Positions 14,148 through 26,100 of a stretch of DNA of 64,000 bases are shown here, one piece after another; the stretch's first letter is position 1; every line of letters begins with the position of its first letter. Source of the DNA: Anas platyrhynchos. Lineage: Eukaryota > Chordata > Aves > Anseriformes > Anatidae. A program made the translations under genes and the position numbers. The notes beneath the pieces are model-generated. The model was given only the letters and a program-made list of their open reading frames with translations, was not told the origin of the DNA and searched no databases. The stretch covers positions 4,896,501 through 4,960,500 of the forward strand of contig NC_092606.1 of NCBI RefSeq assembly GCF_047663525.1, given 5' to 3'.

Positions 14148-17100
14148 GTGAGGCCCGGCCGGCGGGAGGAGGAGGAGGAGGAGGAGGAGGAAGGAAGGGG
14201 GGGGGGGGCACAAACACCGGGCCCCGCTTGCCCACCCCGCTCCCGGTGTCTGCACACACATACACACATGGGGACCCCCCCTAAAAATTAAAAATTAAAA
14301 AAAAAAAGCCCTGTGGCCATAGAAGGAAGTGTGGAGGGAAGGCGGCGGCTCGCCCAGCCCCCGGGAGAGGCCCCTGCAGGGCGCAGGGCGGGCCCGGCCG
14401 CCGCCATCCCCCCCCCCACTCTGAGGCAAGGAGAAGGGTGTGGGGGGGTCGTGGGGTGGTGCTGGGGGTCGTGGGGTTGAGGGGGGGGGGTGGGGTTGGG
14501 GTGTGGAGCAGCCCCTGAGAGCCCCGCTGGGGGTTTTTGTGTCTCTCTGTGTGTGTTGTGTGCGTGCACGCAGCAAATCCAGGCCCTGCTGGCTCCCCCC
14601 AAGAGCGAGGACGGGGAGAAGAAGAGCAGGAGGCCCGAGAAGGAGCCCCGGCGGAGCGGCAGGGCCACCAACCACGACAGCTGCGATAGCTGCAAGGAAG
14701 GAGGGGACCTGCTCTGCTGCGACCACTGCCCCGCCGCCTTCCACCTCCAGTGCTGGTAAGGCTCCCGCCGCCGTCGCTGCCTTCCTCCGTCTCCCTCCAC
14801 GTCCTTCCCTCCCTCCTCCTCCTCCGGCAGCTCCCCGTTAGATCCAGCAGGGCCAAACGGGGCCGGGAGGCCAACCTTAAAAAAATCAAGGAGGAATGAA
14901 ACCCCTTTGGGAGATCCCCAGCACGAAGGCAGCACCCCCTCTGTGTTTTTTTTGGGGTGCAGCCACCGCGACACCCCCCAGGGCACCTCCAGCTTCTTTT
15001 CTTTTTGTGCCGAGAGGCCCCGAGGAGCGGCGAGGCCTCAGCCTGGCTGCTCCTGCCCGCGCCAGCCCTGCCGCCTCCCCCTGGGGCCTTCGGCCTCCCC
15101 TCCTCACCCCTCACCCCCTAGGGGGACGCCCCCCCGGGGGTCTCCAGCCCCCCCGGGATGTGGGGTGGAAGCCGCGGCCGCGTCTCCCCCCCGCGTGGGG
15201 CCTGACGTTCTCCCAGCGCTTCCGTGCTGCTGCAGCTGCTGGGAATAATGGAGGTTGCTGCCTCTGTGTCTCCCTGCCTCACTGTTTACAATATGGCGAC
15301 CTTCCTTTAAATTATATTTTTATTCTCAGCGCCATTTTGGCTGCATATATGACTCCCCAACCCTCGCGGCCCTCGCCGGGTAGCTCAACGGCGCAAATAC
15401 CTTCCCTTTTCCTCCCCCTCCGTGGAAATCCGGGCCTGTGGAGTTTAAAAATTGGCCCGGCTTATTCCTTTCCCTCCTTTTTTTTTGCCTTCCTCCTGAC
15501 TCCGGAGACCTGCTTGGCTCATCCAAGCGCCGTGGATTTTGGGGGGCGGCCGGCTCTTCTCCGTGCCCGGAGTCGGTGCGGCTTTGTTGATAAAAAGGCA
15601 GAGCTTTTTTTTTTTATTTTTTTTTGCTTTTTTTTTTTTTTCCTGCATGCAAATCTCGGGGCCGTGGCGCGGAGGTGCGCGTGCGGAGGCGGTTTGCGAG
15701 GCTGCAGCGGGGAGGAGGGCACCGGGTCCGCACAAAAGCCTGACGGCGGAGGAGAAAAAGCACCTGAACTTTTTTCCCAGCCCCGAAGTTTCTCTCCTCT
15801 CCCGCGCGGGGGGGGAGAGCCCAGGTGGGGCAGAGGCTGCTCAACAGTTACCACGGGGCTGGTGGCTGGTGCGAAACGAGCGCAGGCAGAGCGGGGAAAT
15901 GGGGTGGAGGAGGGAGCGGGGCGAGTCAAACAGCTGGAGCTCGGGCGCACGGAGGATTCTTCCTTAGGGGAGATTTTTTTTTAACCGCATTCCTTTCTCT
16001 CTTTCATGCTTTGGAGCTTTGTTTGCTGCCCTGTTCCAGCTGTCTCTTTTTTTTTTCTCCTATTATTTTTTTGCTTGGTGGTTATGCCGTGTTTCTATGC
16101 TAATTGCAGGTCTCTGAGCACTTATTAAAGGGATTGCTGATACCGGGGAGGCTGAGCGTGCGGCCGCAGCCGTGCAGGGAGTGTCCCGTTAGCAGCGCAG
16201 GGCCAGGCTCACCCGACAATGCTGTAGCAGCCATGACATCATCCCTCCTGCCCCGGGGAAGTGCTGCTGCTGGTGCTGCACATCCTCCGCGCTTGCTAGA
16301 ATGGCACCAAGGTTTTTTTTTCATCCGACCATCTCGGTGGGCTTTAATTTAAGGTTTTTCCTTCTTATTTTGGGCGTATTTGGTTAAAACGCGGCGTTTG
16401 CTTTCAGATACTCTCAAGCACATCCTGAGCTTTCTCTTGCTGAGGCTAGGATGTTAGATTTTGAGACAGGAGACCTGTCACGAAGGCTGCAAAGTTTCTT
16501 GGTTGGCTCTGGATCCTGGTTAACCTCGGCTGTAAACGAGTCTGTTCGGTGCAGGGCTAAATCTGGCTAAATTTCGTGACTTAATCTGGGAAGTTTCTTG
16601 CAGCTGGTCGGTGGGAAATGGCCGTGTAAGCCAGGCAGCTGGGGAGCTTTGGCTGTACCAGGGTTGAGTTGGTTTGCGTTATAATCACAAAAACCCTTTG
16701 GCTAACTAGTCGCCCTTCAGGACAGGATCAGAAGGTGCAGTTCTGATTGTTTGTTCCTGCTTTTCTCACCTTCCTTGGGATATCTCCTGGGTGGTGAGCA
16801 TTCGGATGACCAGCAAAAGCCCAAACCCTGCTGTGTGCTGCTCCTGAGGGCCCCGTCCTGCCTTCCTGCCGAGTCCTCCGAGCAGGCCAGGTTGTGTCAG
16901 AGGGATGCTGGGCTTTTCTTTCCATGTTTTCTTCCCCTTTACCTCCTACATCTTGCTTAAAGTAAACTTCCGTTCTGGATATAAACTTAGGCATAAAGGC
17001 AGCACTTGCAGCTTCCTTTCTGCCTCCTTTCTTTTTCTTTTTTTTTTTTTTTTATTTAAAGAGCAGCAGCTGTAATGCAATGCTTGTTTTAAGTAATTGG

Positions 17101-20100
17101 AACAGCACTTTAAATACGCTGCTGTAGCATGGTAGCTGAATTGTGTCAACAGCTTAACCGTTCTTTAAATATTTATTGCCAGCTCTAGCACCAGGTTGCA
17201 TTTATTATCAATATAGAAAACAAAAAGCTCCTCGTAGGCCAAGGGGTTGTGGTCGGTGCTGTGTGGGAGAGGTACCGTGATGGAAAATGAAAGGCAAGGT
17301 GTGATCGGCCTGGGTTAATGCAGCGGGCTGGAGACAAGCCTGGCCCAGAAACCAGAATGGTTTCTGTGTAGGGAAGGCTCCTCGGTGTCGTGTTGTGCAC
17401 ACCTGCACGTTGGTTCTTTAGGGAAGAAGTTCGTGGCTCCCAAGCTTGCCTTTCCTTGAAAAAGGAGCTGCACGGGTCACGCAGTGCTGCTGTGCTGGGG
17501 TTGTGTCGGTATGCGAGGCGCCGCACGTGGTCCTCGCGCTCTTTGCAGTTGTTCCGCTGAGCCCTGCTGGGAAATAAGAACTGGCATAAATAAGAACAAG
17601 CAACATAGCCCCCAAACCCTCCGTCTTCTACAGAAACCAGAAAATGCTCGGCCAAAATGCTGAGAATCTCGCAGCTGGTGGTGCTGCGTGTCTCTGAGGG
17701 TAGACACCCAGCTCTGCCGTGGAAGTGGCTGAGTTTCCGTGGGTGGAAGCGCCTCCCCGGCTCGGCTGCTGGGAGGGTTTGGGCTCTTCTCACAGCACCA
17801 GCTCCGAATCACTCAAATCACTCGCTGGGTGTATGGCTCCTCTGGGTGCTGCTGCGGGAGGTCACAGATAACCTGCCTCGGTTGGGGAAGTGTGCAATCC
17901 CTTCCGGATACTTAATTTTGACAAACTTGGATTAATATCGCAGCCAGGTGACTGTCTTCAGGTTTGAACTTCCAGAGAGGCTTTTTTCTCCCCTTGGTAC
18001 TTGGTGGAAGCAGAGCAGAGTTCTGTGCTAACGGTGTGTGTGTGCCCTGCCTTCATGCAGTTGAAAAACCATTTTATTTCCCAGCGCTTCTGCTATCCTT
18101 CCCACTTACATCCCCCTCCTGGTGTGTGGTTGCTAGAACTCCCTGTGTTTTCTTAAGCTGTGGGTAAACAGAGTTCGTGTCGAAGCCGGTTCGCGGAGCG
18201 AGCGGTGCTGCGAATTCGTTCCAGCCTCAGCGGAGGATTAGAGAGATCCCTGCGAGAGGAAAAGTTTCGGGAGCGAGCTGGGGGAGGGGAGCAACGGCAG
18301 CCCAGTGTTGTGTTCCCTTTCAAGCCTCGCTGCGAGTTTCTGCTTGGAGGAGCCCTCTTGGAAATCGCTCACCTCGCCGGGCGCCGCCGTTCCGAGTCCT
18401 TCTTAAAACCGCCTGCTGCTGGCTTTGGGAGCTGTGCTGCTAGGGTGGGAGCTGCCTAAATCCCACCGACTGCCCCTTAACCGTAAGCACACGGTGTCGG
18501 GATGCTGCCTGGCAAAACAGCTTCTCCCCCCCGGGCTGCATCTCCCCGCAGCCCTGCTGGGACAAGCACGCCAAATCCCGAGCGGGGCCCGCGAGCTCCA
18601 TCAGACTCCTTGCAGCACTTGCCTCTCGCCGTGTTTATATTTGGAGCGTTTGGCTCCGTTTCCTCTCCGATTTGGCAGCCTCCTCCCGAGCACTGCTGTT
18701 GTCGAAGAACTGGAGTAAAGGAGCTGCAAAGAGGAGCAGCCAGAGCTGAGCCTTGGGGATGTTCTCTGAGTCGCATGGGTTAAATGCTCGGTGCATAGAA
18801 TGGAAAAAGGAGTTGGGTTTAACTGGTGGGACATTAGTAACTCTTTCCGTGCCTCATTCAGGTCTAAACCGCCCTGCCTTATCTCGGCATTCCGTCTCAG
18901 TTTTGCATAAATCCCCATTCTTTGGAGGGGGTGAGGGGAGGGGAGCATCAGCCCGGCTATTGTCTCTGCTGATCCTGCCCTGAAGGTGCCTCTTGGGCTT
19001 CCTCCGGCTTTCAGGTGAAACTTTGAAAGGACCCAAAGCATCTGCCCCTGCCGGGAGTGGCAGGGTGGCCGGGAAGCTGCCCAGAGGCTTATCTCAGCCC
19101 TGAGTGACCTGAGGAGGAGCACAGCTCCCGGACTCTGAATTAAATAAATGGTGAGATTTGTGTGCGTTGTGCTTCCGACAGTTTCAAAAACCGTGTAGTT
19201 TAACTCGGTGAAGGCTTTTATTTTGAGGTTTCCTGGTTTGGTTTTTACATTAAACGCCTGGCAAAAGCCTGCTCCAACATCTGTATGAGTGCAGTTCTGT
19301 GCAAAATGTCGCTTTAACTCCCTCAGTCTTAACCGATGGAGTTTGTTAGAACAGGAAAGAGAGGGGCAAAAAGAGGCAGGCAGCTTTTCTTTCCCTGCAT
19401 CTCCCGTCCTGGTACTTCGGTGCTGTTGGGGCCAGCGTGGTCTGGCTCCCAAACCAGAAGGAAGCAGTCTCACTGGCCTGGTTTCCCAGCGCGGGGTCAC
19501 TGCGCATGTGTCTGCAGATGTGGTAACATGATCGGTCCTGGCAGTTCTCTGCAGAGCTCGTACCAATGAAAGCTTTTCTCTCCCCCTTATTTTCGGCCTA
19601 AATCTCTTGGTGCAAAACCAGATAAGGTCAACCTGAATTTGTGACCTTAAGCCGAGGGCACCAGAAAACCGCCGATAAGGAGAAGCGGACGAACTGATCT
19701 AATTTGGGGGGCTGGCAGATCCCAGCTCCCGGCACCGTGAGCGGATTCTGCAGTGTGGGCACGAGTTGGCCCGAGCCGGGCGTTGGGATCAAGCTGTGAA
19801 TCGCCACCATCAGCCTGAAGGGGTGAGACTTGCAAGCCCTGAGGATCCTGAAAATCAACGAGGGGATGTTTAACTGCTTCACTTTAGGCTTTGTCTGCAG
19901 GCAGCTCGTGTACAGAGCAGCACCGTGGCAAACATCCGGCCTGATCCTGTAAAAGGGCACGGCGTGAGGCTGTTAATAAGGAAAGTTCTCGGCTGTTTCA
20001 TCCCTTTGCTTGGGGAGCTGCCAGCTTCACGGTGACTGGGACTGGTGGAGCTGAGAACTCCTTCGGTGCTGTCCTGGAGCTGAGGTTTGAGCCTGACGAA

Positions 20101-23100
20101 GTTCCTTTGGATGAAGTGGCTTTGGGAGCTGGTCTTTCCTGGTACGTGGGACCTGCAGGCATGACTCACGGGAGCATTTCAAAACGTGGAAAGGTCTTCC
20201 CGGAGGAATTCCATCTCCTCCAGGCATTTGCAAAGGAAATTCTTAATTGGATTAGATTCAGAATACTAATCTGCTAATGACTGTTTGTTATGGAGATCTT
20301 AGCGCTATCTTGTAAATATATTCACCTTCATTTAGCCTGCCTGCTGCCTGCTTATTGCACGCGAGCTCGGTAGTGCAGCTGCCTGCAGATCTTCAAGCTG
20401 GGGGTGGGAGAAGGACCACCGTGTGAGCGCACCAAGTGGTGTGACGCTCAGATAATTCTCCCCTCTCTCCATTTCCCAAAGTTGCTTTAGGTGGGGATAG
20501 TAAACGGGGAGCGTGTCTGACCTCCTGCTGTGCTTCTGGTAGGGCTGGTGTGTGGGAGTGCTCCCGTGCTGTTGTCAGCTACCGATTTTTAACCACAAAC
20601 TTTGTATTTTTAGGAAGAGAAAGGGTCAAATATGCATTTTTGCCCCTTGAAAGTGACCTTTTTGACTTGGTTTGCACTTGCTGTCGTGGTGGTGGTGTAA
20701 AAAACCCCTGTGTGTAGTGCAAGTGGGTGTTAAACTGTCTTTCTTTCTGGACTGACTCAGTGGTTCGTGAGGCTCCTGAGCTTGTCCTGTGCTCTGGAGC
20801 CCCTGTGAGTAGCAAGCGGCAGGAATCTGCTGCAAAGAAAGCAAGCAGCTCCTCGCAGAGCAGGAAAGAGGTGTGTATCTTCCTGAAAGCAGGCGTTGCA
20901 AAGCCTGAACGTTCAGGGAACGCTGCCTGTTGCAATATAAATCACATGTGAGAATGGCTCAGCTACCTGTTTTTTTTTTTTGTTGTTGTTTTTTAAACCA
21001 GTCAGGAAGTGAGCTCGGAGTTCTGAAAATGCTAACGTATCTCAGAACATAATATGGCTTTGTTCTGGGAGTACGAAGTGCTGGATCCGAAAGGAGTGAG
21101 TGTAAGCAAAAAGCCGCTTGCCACGTCGAGTTACTGGCTAAACTTGGGATTTTACGACGCAGTCAGACGGTTGGAGCCGGCTTTTCCTTACGCTGCCTGC
21201 AGCTCCACGGCACGCTAGATGTCTGCCCAGCTTCTCCCAGGAGTGCTGCGGGGCCTGGTGTCTGTAAGCTGCGTAACAACAGTGCTGCACCTTCTCTTTA
21301 ATGAAGCACTGGTGGTAATGCGATCACATTTTTGTTTAGGGTACGGAGTAAACGCTTCCTGTAGTCAGAAATGAGGAAGGAAAAACCCTCTAAATTGTCC
21401 CTCCAGCATCAAATCTCGAGTACAAAAAGCCTCTGAGCTGGCTGGGGGAAATGGAGCGCCTGAACCCAACTCTAACCCGTTTCTGCTGACGTCTGCTCTG
21501 CACGAGTCACTTGAAGTAAACTAGATGGAGCTGGAGATTACTGCCTTTGAACCCCGCAGAAAGCAGTGGCCTGAGGATGCAATTTGGCAGGCTGAAAACC
21601 CCATGCTGAATTTCTGGCAAGCGGCAGTGATTGGTGTGAAACACCTGCCTGTACAGCCTCTGACTTGGGGCAGGGCGTCATGTGAACCTCCCGGTGATCT
21701 CAGTCTAGAATAGCAACGGGAGCAGGATATGAAGGTGATCGGGGAAAAAGGCAGAAAAGGATTTATACCCCGGCGTAAGGTCGCTTTTTGGGTTGTGCTT
21801 TCTTCTTTTGGTTGGGGTTGGGGGGCTGTTTTTCATGCTCTTCATTTCCCTCTCCTCCCCGGTGTTCTCGGGAAAACCTAGCCCCCGTGTAGGTGTCAGA
21901 ATTGTGCTGCACTTGGCCGTGTGACAGCAAATTCGTATCCTTGCTTTTATGGGCCTGCATTTCAGCCTCTTCTGATGTTCTGCTTTCCCTGCGTCTGGTC
22001 TCCCTTTGCCACCTTATTGCTTCCGTCCTTTCAGCCCCGTCTCCTTTGAACACATTCAGTATCGCGAGGGCTGAATGTGCTCACCTTTCAGAAACCTCTC
22101 CAACCTGTTTTGATTTTTTTTTTTTTTCCCCAGAGCTGTCTCTTCATTTATTGTTCTTTAGAGACACGATCGGGTGAACCGATTCTCGCTAGAGCTGTGT
22201 TGTTCCTCAGCCCTCTTTCTTCTCCCCGTTGCTGCCCTATGTGTCAGCCAGCTTTGAGGAGATGACTTCTAATCTGTTAAGAAGATGGTGCTATAAAGAT
22301 CTGAACACTTAATGATGGATCTGGCCATTGAATTCGGGCTATTGTTACTATTGTCTGTGGTACAGGCGTAAGGAGTGATGTGCAGGAAAGAAATAGGATG
22401 TGCAAAACGTCTGAATTTCAGGGTATGACCCAAATTTTCCAAAGTCAACAAGTCTTCCTCTTGACTTCTCTGATTTCTGGTTATAAATACAAAGCCAGAC
22501 AGTTGCTAGCAAGTATGTCCCAAATATCAGAGCTCAAAACCAACCAACCAAATTTAAAACCAAAAAAAAAGTACTTAGAGGGTACACGTGACAATATACA
22601 TATTTTTTTCATTCATATCTACTTGCACAGATACGTGCTTATTTTTTTTATATGGAAATCCAACACCTGAAATTAAGGGGAAAAGTGCTTTTATTTTTTA
22701 TTTTTTGTCAGCTGTTAATGAGGATAATAACTAATGGGTTGTCTGGGGAATGCTCTCTAGGCCAGGTTCTTCCTATGAATAGAAGGAACCCGTGGCATCA
22801 GGCGGTCACATTTTTCATGCAGCCTAACCAATCTGTTGGAAGCTCCTGATTGTCAGGCTCAAGACAAAAAAAATTAGACATCTTTGTGTTGGAGAGAACT
22901 TTACTGATTTTCTGAGAGCCTAAGGGGTGCCCATGTGCATGTGGAGATGCCGGAGCACTGGTGATGAAGAGGAGGAGAGGTGAAGTAAGGCAGGTAATGC
23001 AGGCTTTCACGAGCCTTGCTTAGTGGCAGCCGAAATAATCGTTTACTGACCTGTCCAGTGATGCCCAGGTCTCCTTGCTGATGTACACAGCTCTCCTTGC

Positions 23101-26100
23101 TTTTCCTATACATGCTCAATACTTTCACCTCAATGTAAACAAACGTAGGCTGGCTGCTATTAAGCTTTTTTCCCACTCATTCCCCTAGGGGAAGGGAATC
23201 TGTACCGCAGATACAGAAGTACAGCAGCTGATGCTCTGCAGTTCGTGTGAATTGCACTGCTGGCCTTAAGTAGGTATAACGTATACAATATGTGAGCCTA
23301 TTCGAGATCAGAAAGTTCCTAAAACTCTGCTGGTTTTAACACGGTCGGGTCACGCTCAGAGGTCTGCAAGGAACAGAAATTGTGCTGAGCTTGTCTCAAG
23401 TCTGGTGGTCTCTGCTTCGGTGCTTGAGAAATCCGTGTGTTCATCAGGAGGATTTTCTTGTGCTCCTGAGCATCAGGACTTTGTTCGTCTTAAGGAGCAG
23501 AGGGAGTTTGAAGAACTTTTTGTAGACGCTGATGGAATGGAGAGCTGACAGTATTCCCAGTAATTATCTTAAGGTAACGAAGCCTCACTTCTTTCTTCAT
23601 GGAAAATAATAAACTCCTCTGTGATCCAGGACTTGCAGTAGGAAGGTAAGGGAGCTGCAGCAGGGAACCTACACCAAGCTGCAGCTGCTGCCTTGTTCTG
23701 TGGGGTTTTATGGGTTCGGCTGGGGCTACAAGCGCTGCGTCCCAGGTGTCCTCCTGCAGGGTTTGGGAGCAGCTGTGAGCAGAAACGTGGAAATTGGGCT
23801 CAGCAAAACCGCTCCGGAGGCCTGAATGTGTCAGTGATGCAACCTTCTCTGTTTCTCAATGGGCCGCTTGTAATGCGCGGGCAGCGTGGTTGGTTTCCTG
23901 GTTTGTTTTAGCTCGGGCTGCCATTGAGGCCCTGCCGTAGGAAGCCAGGGAGCCTTGTTCTTTATGAAGCCGGTAGAGCAGCTGTACCTCTATCCATCAT
24001 CAGGATAAATAGGAGCCCGATAGAAGAGCCGAACGCTTCTTCCTCTGCCTTACTGGCAGCCGTAACCGGCATCCTTCATCACGAGCCTGTCACTGAGCCT
24101 TGCTAAGGTAAAGGGAAGTTTTCTGAGGACACAAAACTCAGAAATCTTACCTAGATTTTTTCCACAAGGTTGCTATTTTCCACCGCACAGCAAAAATATT
24201 AAGCCCAGTTGCTGAAAACAACTAAAATAAAAGGCAAGTCGTTGCAGAGAGCTCCTCCAGACACCATGGTGCTTTCCTGCCACCTTTACCCCAGCCTGAG
24301 AGCAGCAGCCTGCAGCCCGGTGGGTCTGGGGCATGCGCTCTGCGGCCTCGACATGCTTCTGACGTGAGATGGCCACCAGGCACGCCGTGTGTAAATAACC
24401 ACGGGTCTGCCTGTAACGCTCCCTCCGAGAGCCGTGGCCCGGCTTGCATTGAGAAAGGTGCCGTTCTTTGAGCGTGTTTACTTATTTATTGAGGTCAGCA
24501 AAGTGAAGAGTAATTATGGGATTTAGACGAACATCAGGCAGCTGATGTATGAGAGCTCCAGAGTGTGAAATTGAAAAGCTGAGTGGCTTGGTGCTATTGT
24601 TTGCTTGATTAAAAACTCCGAACACACAGATGACTCTTGGAGATTTTTGATTGCATCATAGCTATTTAAATTTTATTTAAGTGGGGCTCTGCATAATACT
24701 GAGACCATGGGAGCTAGTCCAAAAGTTTGCAAAAGCAAGTCGTGAAAGCATAAATCTGGTGAATTTCAAGAGATGCTACTTGGCTATTTCAAAAAAAAAA
24801 AAAAGCTATTAGACTAGTATTATAAATAATAAATAAATAAAGCAATTTGGTGTAGTGGCTTTTGAATAGGCAGTGATGAACATGTGTCATTTTCAGAGTT
24901 GTTCTTCCCGGTGTTTGTGTGGATATTAACCTTAAAAATCAGACTCCATTTTTTGGATCTGTCTTTGCCTTAAATTCAGAAATGTGTTTGTCTGAGCACA
25001 TTTGATTCAGGTCAGACCAAACCCTGCAGGTTAAATAGCCCCGGTCATCGCTCCTGCCTGTGATGACAGAAGGGGGGGACCTTTCCGAAGTGAATGCTTG
25101 CCAAAATTTTGCGGAGCAGCACAATGGAGTGGTGTGTGGTTCAGAGGAGATGTGCTGGAAGTGAGGATAAAGTTGGTGCTGTGCAGCTACAGGTCATGTT
25201 GGCAGCAAACACTGGCGGCTGGAGATCTGCATGCTAATGAACGTATGAAAGATAGGGAGAAAGCGGCCGTGGTGTTCCTGCCAAAGTGCTAATTCTTACC
25301 TTGGTTATGAAGATCAAGCGTCTTGGTCGGATTTAAAAATGAGTTTCTCTTATGCTTACAGTAAAAGGTTGAAGAATGCGGTCATAACTAGTCAATTAAA
25401 ATAGCATTCTTTAGCACTTCCTTGGCTTTATGTGAAGACCCAGGAAATGCTCTTTCCGTGCGGAGAGGCCAGCAGTCCAGGAACAGCATTCATCAGTCTT
25501 TGTTAGTGCAGCGAGCTGCCTTGATGAACAGTTCATTAACCAGGAGAAGCAGAATCAGTCTTTTAATACACTTGCTGGAGCAGTTAGGCCTTGACAGCGA
25601 GCAAAAAAAAAAAACACCTCAGGAGGCTAGTCTGAGAGCCAAAACCTCGCTGCTGCTCTGAGGCTCGTCTTTTCCCCTCCTTCCCAGGCCTTTTGGGAAG
25701 AAGCATTTCTGTAAATCCTGGGTGAGCCGTCCCGTAAGGGCACTGTGTACACAGGGCTGCCCTAGCAGATAGTTCAAACATGAAGGCGTGCGTTATGGCC
25801 GTGGGTTTTTTTCACCACGGAGCCCGTTCTGACTCTTCCAGCCACCTCTCCAGATTCCTGGCGGTATTAATTGTTTCATTGTGAGGCATGTCAGACGAAG
25901 GCAGCAGGTAAAAACAGATGCCCCCAGGCACCTGGCAGCGCATGGACGCCTGGCAGGCCGCGCGTGCGTTGGGATGGGGCAGACGTGTTCCCAGGAGTTG
26001 AGGCACGCTCGGCGGCGGCTTCAGAGGGCTCAGATCCACCGCAAACAAGTCAAAGGCTGTGGGTTTTTTCCTCCACGAGTCAAAGGCTGTGGGTTTTTTG

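Larger units (their letters stand above)
13320..14150 (+). promoter_or_regulatory. PHF12: PHF12 CpG-island promoter and 5' leader
   Basis: A CpG-dense region with GC boxes (GGCGGGGC), two TGACGTCA sites, two perfect NRF1 sites plus related ones, and two GCGGGAAAA E2F-type sites. There is no convincing TATA box near the likely start. It looks like a housekeeping promoter with dispersed initiation. The transcription start is probably about 13550-13750, judged from position only. Confidence 0.75.

Noticed and set aside
18601-19566. A 321-codon open frame on the minus strand of PHF12 intron 2
   Set aside because: It begins at a TTG, not ATG, has no recognisable domain, and the protein looks like translated intron. 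Its length is unusual for moderate-GC DNA, so a codon-bias test would be reasonable, but nothing supports a gene.
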